Positions 7,558 through 15,553 of a stretch of 64,000 nt of DNA are shown piece after piece; positions within the stretch are counted from its first letter, which is position 1; each line of letters starts with the position of its first letter. A program made the translations under genes and the position numbers. Origin of the DNA: RBG-13-68-16 sp050018455 (GTDB taxonomy: Bacteria > Acidobacteriota > Thermoanaerobaculia > Thermoanaerobaculales > Thermoanaerobaculaceae); contig JBEKAA010000010.1 in assembly GCA_050018455.1 (NCBI GenBank), positions 1-64,000 of the forward strand, in the 5' to 3' direction. The notes under the pieces are model-generated. The model was given only the letters and a program-made list of their open reading frames with translations, ran no database searches and was not told where the DNA came from.

Positions 7558-8838
7558 ATGGCGCACCACACCGTTCGTTCCGGGTACGCGAGCCTGACGG
7601 AGCGGCTGAACCGCTTCCCTCAGGGGGCGCCCCCGTCGGAGCTTCTGTTCAGGATCCTCTCGGTCCTCTTCTCCGAGCGGGAGGCTGCGCTGGTGGCTCT
7701 CCTTCCGATCAAGCCGTTCACGGCGGCAGACGCCGCGGCCGCGTGGAAGATGCCGGAAGCCGAGGCGCGCCGGCAGCTCGACGCGCACGGGAGACGCGGG
7801 ACGACCTATACGCTGCCGCCGCCGATGGCCGGCTTCTTCGAGTTCTCGATGATGAGGGTGCGGGACGACATCGACCAGCAGCTGCTAGCCGAGCTCTTCT
7901 ACCAGTACCTCAACGTCGAGGACGACTTCATCCGCGAGCTGTTCGCCCGGGGCGAGACGCACTTGGGCCGGGCGTTCGTCCAGGAGCCGGCGCTCTCGGA
8001 GGCGAACGCCCTCCACGTGCTGGACTACGAGCGGGCGAGCGAGGTCATCCGCACGGCTTCGGCGATCGGGATCGGGACCTGTTACTGCCGCCACAAGATG
8101 GAGCACGTCGGCCGCGCATGCGCCGCGCCGATGGAGATCTGCATGACCTTCAACGGCGTCGCGGACTCGCTGGTCCGGCACGGCTTCGCGCGCCGGGCGG
8201 ACGCGGCGGAGACGCTCGACCTGCTCGATGTGGCGTGGGGGCGCGGTCTCGTGCAGTTCGGCGAGAACGTCCGCGAGAGCGTCAGCTTCATCTGCAACTG
8301 CTGCGGTTGCTGCTGCGAGGCTTTGATCGCGCAGCGGAGGTTCTCGGTGCTGCACCCGGTGCACACCACGAACTTCATCCCGGACCTCGACTCCGAGACC
8401 TGCGCGGGGTGCGGCCAGTGCGTGGGCGCCTGCCCGGTGGGAGCCCTGAGCCTGGTTTCCGCCCACGACCCGCGCCGCCCCGCGAGGAGGAGAGCCAGGC
8501 TCGACGAGGCCCTGTGTCTCGGCTGCGGGGTGTGCGTCCGCGGCTGCGCCAAGGAAGCGATCACCCTGCGGGAGCGGCCGAAACGGGTCATCACGCCGGT
8601 GGACTCGGTTCACCGCGTCGTGCTCATGGCCATCGAGAGGGGCACGCTCGCAGATCTCGTCTTCGACCGCCGCTACCTCGCCAGCCACCGCGCGATGGCT
8701 GCGGTCCTAGGCGCCATTCTCAGATTGCCTCCGGTCAAGCAGGCGGTGGCGAGCCGCCAGATGCGCTCCCGGTATCTGGAACGCCTGCTCGAGCGGCATC
8801 GCCCCCCGCGCGAGGAAGCGCCGTCGCCGCGAGCCTGA
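7558..8838 (+). CDS. 4Fe-4S binding protein with CNCCGCCC cluster motif
   Basis: A 426-residue cytoplasmic iron-sulfur protein of an uncharacterised family. The N-terminal 90 residues look like a winged-helix segment, then comes LPPPMAGFFEFSMMRVRDD. The middle carries CYCRHKM and the dense Cys block CNCCGCCC. The C-terminal third holds two ferredoxin-type clusters, CAGCGQCVGACP and CLGCGVCVRGCA. Such proteins are probably electron carriers or redox sensors, but the substrate is not known. The ATG at 7558 follows a GGGAG ribosome site. The winged-helix segment near residue 70-80 looks shorter than I expect for the family, so a small internal deletion is possible. Confidence 0.75.
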   Translation: MAHHTVRSGYASLTERLNRFPQGAPPSELLFRILSVLFSEREAALVALLPIKPFTAADAAAAWKMPEAEARRQLDAHGRRGTTYTLPPPMAGFFEFSMMRVRDDIDQQLLAELFYQYLNVEDDFIRELFARGETHLGRAFVQEPALSEANALHVLDYERASEVIRTASAIGIGTCYCRHKMEHVGRACAAPMEICMTFNGVADSLVRHGFARRADAAETLDLLDVAWGRGLVQFGENVRESVSFICNCCGCCCEALIAQRRFSVLHPVHTTNFIPDLDSETCAGCGQCVGACPVGALSLVSAHDPRRPARRRARLDEALCLGCGVCVRGCAKEAITLRERPKRVITPVDSVHRVVLMAIERGTLADLVFDRRYLASHRAMAAVLGAILRLPPVKQAVASRQMRSRYLERLLERHRPPREEAPSPRA

Positions 8839-8842
8839 ATCA

Positions 8843-8955
8843 GCGCAGGAGCAGAGGAGCAGGGGGGCGGAGGAGCTGGAAACTCCGCACGTGGTCTTGC
8901 CTTTCCTGGCTCCTCTGCTCCTCAGCACCTCTGCCGCCACTGAGCCTTCGAACGC
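8843..8955. repeat. Intergenic word-repeat hairpin (C words in both orientations)
   Basis: GCAGGAGCAGAGGAGCAGG (8845-8863 onward) is followed about 45 bases later by the complement GGCTCCTCTGCTCCTCAGC (8908-8926) and then by CTTCGAACGC. The two C-word arms can pair, forming a stem-loop between the iron-sulfur protein gene and rimO. Confidence 0.8.
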
Positions 8956-9002
8956 TACCGCCGGCGAAGTCCCTCCGGAATGAGCGGTTTGGGGCGCGAT
9001 GT

Positions 9003-9019
9003 TAGAATCTTTCGCCGTG
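9003..9019 (+). promoter_or_regulatory. Candidate leaderless promoter of rimO
   Basis: TAGAAT at 9003-9008 lies 8 bases before an in-frame GTG (9017-9019) that opens the rimO frame at VKKAARTS. The spacing would place the transcript start at or next to the GTG. The alternative ATG at 8999 overlaps the box and has no clear ribosome site. Confidence 0.45.
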
Positions 9020-10465
9020 AAAAAGGCCGCGCGTACGTCGCGCGCCCCGAAATCGATCAAGGTCGGAATGATAGGGCTCGGGTGCGCCAAGAACCTGGTT
9101 GACGGGGAGGTCATGCTCGGTCACCTGGTGGAGCGGGGCGCGCGGATCGTGACCGACGCCGACGACGCCGAGGTCGTGATCGTGAACACCTGCGGCTTCA
9201 TCGAGGACGCGAAGCGCGAGTCCATCGACGCCATCCTCGAGGTCGCGAAGAGGAAGACCGGCGGCGGCCTGCGCCGCCTGATCGTGGCCGGGTGCATGGC
9301 GCAGCGCTACGCCGCGGAGCTCGCCGCCGAGATCCCCGAGATCGACGCCTTCGTCGGCCTGGACGAGCTGGACCGGATCCCCGAGGCGGTGCTCGGCCGA
9401 CTTGGCCGGACGCGCCTGCCCGACCAGCACGGTGCGCTGAAGCTGTACGACCACACGGAGCCGCGCCTGCTGGCGACCGGCGGGGTGTACGCCTACCTCA
9501 AGGTCGCGGAAGGGTGCGACAACCCCTGCTCGTTCTGCCACATCCCGCGCATGCGCGGGGCGTTCAGATCGCGCACGCCGGCCTCGCTGGTCGAGGAGGC
9601 CCGTAGGCTCGAGGAGACGGGCGTGCGCGAGCTGGTGCTCATCGCTCAGGACACGACGCGCTACGGCGAGGACCTCGGGCTCGGACGCTCCGGGCTCCGG
9701 CGGCTGCTCGAGGAGCTCCTTCGCGGCACGACGATCGGGTGGGTCAGGTTCCTGTACGCGTACCCGGCCACGCTGGACGAGGGGATCTTCAAGCTGATGG
9801 CCCGCGAGAGCCGCCTGGTGCCGTACCTCGACATCCCGCTGCAGCACGCCTCCCGCAAGGTCCTCAAGCTGATGAAGCGCGGCGGCGACGCGAGGAGCTA
9901 CAGGGAGCTGATCGCCCGGGCGCGGGAGACGGTCTCCGAACTTGCCGTGCGGACCACGTTCATCGTCGGGTTCCCCGGCGAAGGCGACGCGGAGTTCGCC
10001 CAGCTCGAGGCGTTCGTGGAGGAGGTCGGCTTCGATCACATGGGGGTCTTCACGTACTCGTTCCAGGAGGAGAACCCCGGTGCCTCGCTCGGCGATCCCG
10101 TCGCGGCGCGCACCAAGGAGCGCCGGCGCCGGCACCTCATGGAGCGGCAGGCGCGGGTCAGCCGCGAGCGCAACAGGGCGCTCAAGGGACGCCAGGTCGC
10201 CGCCATCGTGGAGGGCCCGAGCCCGGAGTCGGAGTACCTGCTCGAGGGACGGTTGCGGCGCCAGGCGCCGGAGGTCGACGGCCGGCTGTTGTTCTCGGAC
10301 GGCAGCGCCCGCCCTGGCGACTTCGTCGAGGTCCGGATCGAGAAGACCTACGCGTTCGACCTGGTCGGGAAGATCTGCAGGGTCGTGGAGCCCGCGCCCG
10401 CCCGCCGTGCGCCGGCAATCCCGCCCCTTCTTCCTACGCTCCGGCCCGCCGGGGGCGGCCGCTAG
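9017..10465 (+). CDS. rimO: Ribosomal protein S12 methylthiotransferase RimO
   Basis: A radical SAM methylthiotransferase that adds a methylthio group to the conserved aspartate of ribosomal protein S12. The N-terminal UPF0004 domain has GMIGLGCAKNLVDGE plus two further Cys (NTCGF, AGCMAQ) for its auxiliary cluster. The radical SAM motif is GCDNPCSFCHIPRMRG (C-x3-C-x2-C). The C-terminal TRAM domain follows KGRQVAAIVEG. About 482 residues from the GTG at 9017; starting at ATG 8999 would add six residues. Its stop is 5 bases before the ribF start, so the two are probably co-transcribed. The Pro/Ala/Arg-rich tail after the TRAM domain is an extra. Confidence 0.9.
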   Translation: MKKAARTSRAPKSIKVGMIGLGCAKNLVDGEVMLGHLVERGARIVTDADDAEVVIVNTCGFIEDAKRESIDAILEVAKRKTGGGLRRLIVAGCMAQRYAAELAAEIPEIDAFVGLDELDRIPEAVLGRLGRTRLPDQHGALKLYDHTEPRLLATGGVYAYLKVAEGCDNPCSFCHIPRMRGAFRSRTPASLVEEARRLEETGVRELVLIAQDTTRYGEDLGLGRSGLRRLLEELLRGTTIGWVRFLYAYPATLDEGIFKLMARESRLVPYLDIPLQHASRKVLKLMKRGGDARSYRELIARARETVSELAVRTTFIVGFPGEGDAEFAQLEAFVEEVGFDHMGVFTYSFQEENPGASLGDPVAARTKERRRRHLMERQARVSRERNRALKGRQVAAIVEGPSPESEYLLEGRLRRQAPEVDGRLLFSDGSARPGDFVEVRIEKTYAFDLVGKICRVVEPAPARRAPAIPPLLPTLRPAGGGR

Positions 10466-10470
10466 GGTTT

Positions 10471-11436
10471 ATGGAGATTCTCCGCGATCCGGCTCCGTCG
10501 TCCGACCTGCCCCGCGGAGGGGTGGTCACGATCGGCAACTTCGACGGGGTCCACCGCGGTCACCAGCTGCTCCTGACGGGAGCGGTGAGGCGCGCCCGGG
10601 AGCTGGGGGTTCCGGCCGTGGCGCTGACGTTCGACCCGCACCCGGAGAAGGTACTTCGCCCCGAGTCGGGCCTCAGGCTCGTGACCACGAGGGCCCAGAA
10701 GGCGCAGCTCCTGGACAGGCTGGGGGTGGACACGCTGGTCGAGCTCGGCTTCGACCGTAGATTCGCCGCAACGACCGCCGCGGAGTTCGCCCGGGAGTTC
10801 CTGTTTCACAGGCTCGCCCCGGCCGAGGTGAGGCTGGGGACCAGCTTTCGATTCGGCGCCGAGCGGATGGGGGACGTGAACTTCCTCTCCGTTTTGGGGC
10901 ACGATCTGGGGTTCTCGGTCGTCGGTGTCGAACCCCTGCTCGAGGGCGGCGAGATGATCTCCTCGACGCGGCTCCGCCGAGAGATCGCCCACGGGCGCGC
11001 CGACGAGGTGCGGCGCCTTCTCGGCCGTCCGTACTTCGTGGACGGCAGCGTCTACAGGGGCGAGCGGATGGGGCGGAAGCTCGGGTTCCCGACGATCAAC
11101 GTGGAGGTGGAGAACGAGCTCCTGCCGGCCCACGGCGTCTATGTAACGGCGGTGGACATTCCGTCGTTCTCGCGCGTGTTCCCTTCGGTGACCAACGTCG
11201 GCGTGCGTCCTACCGTGTACGAGAACTACCACGTCACGGTCGAGAGCCACGTCCTCAACTTCGCCGGCGACGTCTACCGGGAACCCGTCCGGCTCTACTT
11301 CCTCAGGCGTCTCCGTGAGGAGATGGTGTTCGCCTCGAGCGTCGAGCTCGTGGCTCAGATCCGGCGTGACGCGGACGCAGCGAGCCTGTACTTCAGCCGC
11401 GAGGGTCTGCCCGAGGGGGAGCTGGTGCGGCGGTGA
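10471..11436 (+). CDS. ribF: Bifunctional riboflavin kinase / FAD synthetase RibF
   Basis: A 321-residue enzyme that phosphorylates riboflavin to FMN and adenylates FMN to FAD. The N-terminal FAD synthetase domain has TIGNFDGVHRGHQLLL with the nucleotidyltransferase H-x-G-H motif, then LTFDPHPEKVL and MISSTRLRREI. The C-terminal flavokinase domain has GRKLGFPTINV and GVYVTAVD. I take the ATG at 10471; the open frame extends much further upstream but only as an overlap with rimO. It lies between rimO and a membrane-protein gene whose GTG start overlaps its stop (GTGA). Confidence 0.92.
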   Translation: MEILRDPAPSSDLPRGGVVTIGNFDGVHRGHQLLLTGAVRRARELGVPAVALTFDPHPEKVLRPESGLRLVTTRAQKAQLLDRLGVDTLVELGFDRRFAATTAAEFAREFLFHRLAPAEVRLGTSFRFGAERMGDVNFLSVLGHDLGFSVVGVEPLLEGGEMISSTRLRREIAHGRADEVRRLLGRPYFVDGSVYRGERMGRKLGFPTINVEVENELLPAHGVYVTAVDIPSFSRVFPSVTNVGVRPTVYENYHVTVESHVLNFAGDVYREPVRLYFLRRLREEMVFASSVELVAQIRRDADAASLYFSREGLPEGELVRR

Positions 11437-12422
11437 GCGTGGCGCTGGCGGTCCCTGTCGCCTCGTGGGCGGTCCTCAGCGTTGCCGCATTCCTGTTCTT
11501 GTGGCTCGACCGCTACCAACTCGACCTGGTGCCCTGGCTGGCCGGGGTCGCAGCGTGGGGCTTTGCAGTTCCGGCGGTATTGGCGGCGGCAGGCGCTCGG
11601 CTGCCGCACCTTCTGGGCGCCCCCGGGGCGGGCAGCCCGGTCCCGGAGCTCTGGCTGGCCCTTCCTGCGCTTGCCGTGGCGCTCCCTTGCCTCGGCGTGG
11701 CGCTGCCGGTCGCGGCGGTCGCTCGCTCGCGCTTCCTGGAGGGGCCGTCGAGCGGCGCCGTCTTCGGGGTCATGGCGGGCCTGGCGTTCTCGCTGGGCAT
11801 GCACCTTCTCGTCGTGACACGGGCCGCCTGGCAGCCGAGCGCGGCAGCGCTTGTCTTCCTGAGCCTCCTCCACGCAGCCGTCGGCGCGTCGCTCGGCGCC
11901 GGCATCGGCCTGGCCAGGCTCGCGGCGCCTCCCCAGCTGCGGATCCCCGCCGTCCTGGGCGCGGTGACGGCCGCCGCAGGGCTGGGGGCGCTGCTCGTCT
12001 TCGGCGCGGTCTCGTGCTGGGCGAGCTGGGGCGAACGCAGTGTCGCCTGCAACCTGGCGCTCGCTGGGGTCGGGCTGACCGTTCTCCTCGGGGTGTTCGG
12101 CTTCTCGATCTCGTACGAGCGGCGGGTGCTTGCCGGTCAGCTCGCCGAAGAGGTGAGGCTCGGCGTACTGCCGCGATGGGTTGCGGAGGTGATGCCGAGC
12201 TACAGGCGCCGGATCCGCTCCGACTGGTGGGGGCGGCGGGACGAACGGCGCGAGATCCTCCGGTTGCTCGCGGGCCTCGCGTTCAGGAAGCACAGGCTGC
12301 GAAATCTGCCTGAGGAAAAGGCCCGGCTGTACGGCCTCGAGGTCGGACGCCTTCGACAGCGTGCCCGTGTGCTCGTCGCGCTGCCGCCGACGTCGACACC
12401 CGCGGCGCCGGGGACCGAGTGA
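11433..12422 (+). CDS. Polytopic membrane protein, PrsW-like layout
   Basis: A 329-residue protein with about seven or eight hydrophobic helices in the first 230 residues and a basic, probably cytoplasmic C-terminal 100 residues (YRRRIRSDWWGRRDERRE). The central stretch SSGAVFGVMAGLAFSLGMHL followed by LLHAAVGASLGAG resembles the helix arrangement of the PrsW family of intramembrane proteases. The Glu-Glu and other metal-type residues I would expect are not evident, so a protease activity is doubtful. It starts at a GTG that overlaps the ribF stop by four bases, implying coupled translation. Function unknown. Confidence 0.5.
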   Translation: MSVALAVPVASWAVLSVAAFLFLWLDRYQLDLVPWLAGVAAWGFAVPAVLAAAGARLPHLLGAPGAGSPVPELWLALPALAVALPCLGVALPVAAVARSRFLEGPSSGAVFGVMAGLAFSLGMHLLVVTRAAWQPSAAALVFLSLLHAAVGASLGAGIGLARLAAPPQLRIPAVLGAVTAAAGLGALLVFGAVSCWASWGERSVACNLALAGVGLTVLLGVFGFSISYERRVLAGQLAEEVRLGVLPRWVAEVMPSYRRRIRSDWWGRRDERREILRLLAGLAFRKHRLRNLPEEKARLYGLEVGRLRQRARVLVALPPTSTPAAPGTE

Positions 12423-12449
12423 CGGCAGCGGTCCCCGCGCGGCCGGTCG

Positions 12450-12519
12450 TATACTGTCATGCACAGTCGCGCGAGGGACCGGTGGGCCACGGCCCAACCC
12501 CGCCTAATGGAGAGAGACC
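12450..12519 (+). promoter_or_regulatory. metK promoter and short structured leader
   Basis: A TATACT -10 box at 12450-12455 precedes a leader of about 55 bases. The leader contains a small hairpin (GGGCC-AC-GGCCC at 12484-12495) and ends in TAATGGAGAGAGACC, with GGAGAG as the ribosome site. A leader on a SAM-synthetase gene invites the thought of a SAM-sensing riboswitch, but I cannot match it to any known SAM class by eye. Confidence 0.4.
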
Positions 12520-13716
12520 GTGAACAACCGAGGAATTCACGTCTTCACGTCGGAGTCGGTGACCGAGGGTCACCCTGACAAGGTCTGCGATCAGATCTCG
12601 GACGCGGTGCTGGACGAGGTGCTGCGCCAGGACATCAAGGCCGACCGCGTCGGCCAGGGGCGCGTCGCCTGCGAGAGCTTCATCACCGTCGGGCTCGTCA
12701 TCGTCGGCGGCGAGATCACCACCGACGGGTGGGTCGACGTCCAGGACCTGGTGCGCGGCCTGATCCGCGACATCGGCTACACCGACGCCAGGTACGGCTT
12801 CAACCACGCCACCTGCGGCATCCTCAACGCGATCGGGCGCCAGTCCGGCGACATCGCCCAAGGGGTCGACACCGGCGGCGCCGGCGACCAGGGGCTGATG
12901 GTCGGGTACGCCTGCGACGAGACGCGCGAGCTGATGCCCACCCCGATCACCCTTGCGCACAAGCTGACCCGGCGCCTCGCCGAGGTGCGGCGCAAGGGTG
13001 TGCTTCCCTACCTGGGCCCGGACGGCAAGTCCCAGGTGACGGTCGAGTACCGGGAGGGGAGGCCTCACCGCATCGACACCGTGGTGATCTCGTCGCAGCA
13101 CACGGAGGAGATCCTCAACCGGAAGGGCGACCGCATCACGTCCGCGGCGCGCGACGAAATTATCGAGAAGGTCGGCCTCGCGGTGCTGCCGAAGAAGCTG
13201 GTCGACTCGAAGACCCGGTTCCTGGTCAACCCGACGGGAAAGTTCGTCATCGGCGGCCCGCAGTCGGACACCGGCATGACGGGCCGCAAGATCATTGTGG
13301 ACACCTACGGCGGGTGGGCTCCCCACGGCGGCGGCGCGTTCTCAGGCAAGGACCCGACAAAGGTGGACCGCTCGGCCACATACATGGCCCGCCACATCGC
13401 CAAGAACATCGTCGGGGCGAAGCTCGCGCGCGAAGCTCTCGTGCAGCTCGCGTATGCAATCGGCGTCGCGGACCCGGTCTCCGTCATGGTCGACACCAAC
13501 GGCACCGGCGTGCTCCCGGACGACAGGCTCACCAGGCTCGTGCGCGACGTATTTCCGTTGACGCCACGCGGCATCATCAAGGAGCTCGACCTGCTGCGGC
13601 CGATCTACCGGATCACCGCCAGCTACGGGCACTTCGGCCGGTCGGAGCCCGAGTTCCGCTGGGAGAGCCTCCACCACGTCGACGCCCTCAAGGACGCGGC
13701 CGGAAAGCTTGCCTAG
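12520..13716 (+). CDS. metK: S-adenosylmethionine synthetase
   Basis: A 398-residue methionine adenosyltransferase that makes S-adenosylmethionine from methionine and ATP. Hallmarks are FTSESVTEGHPDKVCDQISD near the N-terminus, GAGDQGLMVGYACDET around residue 120-135, and GGGAFSGKDPTKVDRSA (the phosphate loop) near residue 270. Translation starts at a GTG (12520) after GGAGAG. The stop codon overlaps the stop of the convergent archease gene by two bases. It provides the cofactor used by rimO upstream and by the radical SAM protein near 61 kb. Confidence 0.95.
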   Translation: MNNRGIHVFTSESVTEGHPDKVCDQISDAVLDEVLRQDIKADRVGQGRVACESFITVGLVIVGGEITTDGWVDVQDLVRGLIRDIGYTDARYGFNHATCGILNAIGRQSGDIAQGVDTGGAGDQGLMVGYACDETRELMPTPITLAHKLTRRLAEVRRKGVLPYLGPDGKSQVTVEYREGRPHRIDTVVISSQHTEEILNRKGDRITSAARDEIIEKVGLAVLPKKLVDSKTRFLVNPTGKFVIGGPQSDTGMTGRKIIVDTYGGWAPHGGGAFSGKDPTKVDRSATYMARHIAKNIVGAKLAREALVQLAYAIGVADPVSVMVDTNGTGVLPDDRLTRLVRDVFPLTPRGIIKELDLLRPIYRITASYGHFGRSEPEFRWESLHHVDALKDAAGKLA

Positions 13717-14120
13717 ACATCAAGGGTGAGCATCGCCCCGAGGCGGTCGCCGCGCCGGCGCGGGCGCAGATCGTGGTACGTCGCGGCCTTGACCTCCAGC
13801 TCGGGCACAACGCCGGCGGGCAGCGGGCCGAGTTCGAGGGTTGCCCCGCCTGCGGTCGCCTCGAAGTCAGTCGCGACCTCGTGGCGCACGTACAGAGCGA
13901 ACAGGGCTTCGTTCACGGCCCGCACGAGCCGGGACGCGAGGTCCTCCGGCCAAGGCCGGATCGCGACCCGGTGCCGGCCCTCGAAGGGCATATTCGTGCC
14001 CAGGGCCAGGGTCATCGTGGCGCGAACCGCGTTGCAGATGAGTTCGCGCTCGTCGTCGCCCCAGATCGCGACTCGTAAGTCGGCACCGTGCGCGAGCGTG
14101 CGGAACCGCGGGCGACCCAT
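13713..14120 (-). CDS. Archease
   Basis: A 135-residue protein of the archease/SHS2 family, which activates the RNA ligase RtcB by promoting its guanylylation. The N-terminus FRTLAHGADLRVAIWG matches the conserved F-x-x-x-x-H-x-A-D start with the metal-binding Asp, and the C-terminal KAATYHDLRPRR matches the K-A-x-T-Y-H motif. I start at the ATG at 14118-14120; the open frame continues upstream only into low-quality sequence. No rtcB gene is in the window. It is convergent with metK with overlapping stops. Confidence 0.8.
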   Translation of the reverse strand: MGRPRFRTLAHGADLRVAIWGDDERELICNAVRATMTLALGTNMPFEGRHRVAIRPWPEDLASRLVRAVNEALFALYVRHEVATDFEATAGGATLELGPLPAGVVPELEVKAATYHDLRPRRRGDRLGAMLTLDV

Positions 14121-14154
14121 GGCATGGAGTTTAGCGAATGGCGCCGGTCTGCCG

Positions 14155-14170
14155 TAAACTGAACAGAGTG
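14155..14170 (+). promoter_or_regulatory. Candidate leaderless promoter of the envelope operon
   Basis: TAAACT at 14155-14160 is 7 bases before an in-frame GTG (14168-14170) that opens the membrane-protein frame at VIRLGYMIG. The geometry matches the other -10-next-to-start cases at 9003, 16820, 25761 and 33755. Confidence 0.4.
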
Positions 14171-15553
14171 ATTCGTCTCGGATACATGATCGGTGTCGCG
14201 GTGGCTGGGGCCGCGGCCGTAGCCGGCGTGGCCTTGGTGCGCGGCCGGGGGGTCGGCGGGGAAGCCCGCGCCGCATCCGATGCGCGTGCCGCCATGGTGC
14301 GACTCGGGTACGACCCGATAGGCGAGCCGACGGCCAGCTTCGAGGGCGACCAGGAGCTGGCGTGGGCGCTCGAGCGGGCCAGACCGGGACCGGGCGGTGT
14401 CAGCCTGGCGCGGAGCGAGGGCGGCGCGTTGCGCTGGCGCGTGGTCTTCCCCGGCGGCGGCGAGACCCAGATCACGGTCGATGGGCTCGTGTGGTCGCTG
14501 CGCAGGCCGGTCCCGACGGCCCCCGGACCGGACCTCTTCCCATCGCTTGCGCGCGCCCGCGTCGAGGCGGCGGTGGCCCAGGCCGTCGCCGACCCGGCGG
14601 CGTGGCATCTCGTCCGCGCCCAGAGCTGGAGAGAGGGCGGCCACACCTGGGAACGGGCCTGGTTCGTCGGCGGTCCCGGGCCGCTCCCGTCGGGTTGGCG
14701 GCGCGAGCTGGAGCTGGAGATGGTCGGATCGACGGTGGTGTCGTGGCGGCGCCTGGTCCATCCCCTCGGCACCGATCTCGGCGTCGTAACAGGACGCATG
14801 GCCGAGCTCCGGACGCTCCGCCGGCCGGCGATGCTCGGCCTCGCGATCCTGGTGATCGGCGTCCTGGTCGCGGGAGCTGAGGCCGTGGCGTACCGCGAGA
14901 CCGTCGCGCCGTTCCGCGGGATCGTCTATGGGATCGTGGTCGTGCTCGCGGGCGGCTTCGCTGGTGACAGTCTGACAACAGCTCCGCTTCAGGGCGTCGT
15001 GCTCGCGGCCGTGATCGCGGTGATGCCAGCCTGGACCGACCTGCCGCGTTCGCGGCTTCGGTTCGGCCCCGCGGCAGGAGTGGCCCTGGCCGGGCTGACG
15101 CTGGCCGGCCGCGCGTTCATCCTCGGGGCCGGCGGCTGGATGCCCGTGACATCGCCGGTTCCCGCCGACATGGGGGCGAGCCGCTTTCTTGCGGAGTCGT
15201 GGCTTCCCGCCCTCGTGGAGGAGCCGTTGCTCCGGGGGGCGCTGCCGGCGCTGGCCGCTCCGGTGGTCGGGTGGTGGGGGGCGGCTCTGCTCGCCGCACC
15301 CACCGGCGCACTCCTCCACCCGCTGCCCGCGGTCCCCTTGTTGTCCTCCATCGCCCTCGAGCTGGTGCTTCAGGCCGGGCTCGCGGTGGTGGCTCGGTAC
15401 GCGGGCGTCGGAGGGGCCGTGCTCGCGCGCGGGACGTGCGAAGCGTTGGTGAGGAGGGCGTCGTTTCCGGCCGGCTCGGAGTGGGACCGCATCGCCTTGC
15501 TGGGGGTCGCGGTCGGGGTGGTCTTGTTGCTATGGCCTCGACGTCGCGAGTGA
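14168..15553 (+). CDS. Membrane protein with CPBP-like (Rce1) protease motifs
   Basis: About 461 residues: an N-terminal membrane anchor, a roughly 180-residue extracytoplasmic domain, and then a bundle of hydrophobic helices. In the bundle LVEEPLLRGAL matches the E-E-x-x-x-R motif of CPBP/Rce1 glutamic intramembrane proteases, and PTGALLHP could supply the following His. The expected H-x-x-x-N motif reads GTCEAL instead, so motif 3 is missing or altered. It might cleave or bind an envelope protein or signal peptide. I prefer the GTG at 14168; an ATG at 14138 is the alternative. It overlaps the next gene, which has a similar domain layout. Confidence 0.55.
   Translation: MIRLGYMIGVAVAGAAAVAGVALVRGRGVGGEARAASDARAAMVRLGYDPIGEPTASFEGDQELAWALERARPGPGGVSLARSEGGALRWRVVFPGGGETQITVDGLVWSLRRPVPTAPGPDLFPSLARARVEAAVAQAVADPAAWHLVRAQSWREGGHTWERAWFVGGPGPLPSGWRRELELEMVGSTVVSWRRLVHPLGTDLGVVTGRMAELRTLRRPAMLGLAILVIGVLVAGAEAVAYRETVAPFRGIVYGIVVVLAGGFAGDSLTTAPLQGVVLAAVIAVMPAWTDLPRSRLRFGPAAGVALAGLTLAGRAFILGAGGWMPVTSPVPADMGASRFLAESWLPALVEEPLLRGALPALAAPVVGWWGAALLAAPTGALLHPLPAVPLLSSIALELVLQAGLAVVARYAGVGGAVLARGTCEALVRRASFPAGSEWDRIALLGVAVGVVLLLWPRRRE

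Noticed and set aside
9739..10470. Upstream extension of ribF
   Set aside because: The frame is open but overlaps rimO; RibF homology begins at the ATG at 10471.
12422..12520. Known SAM riboswitch before metK
   Set aside because: I could not match SAM-I, II, III or IV cores by eye; only a short hairpin is visible, so it is kept as a candidate leader only.
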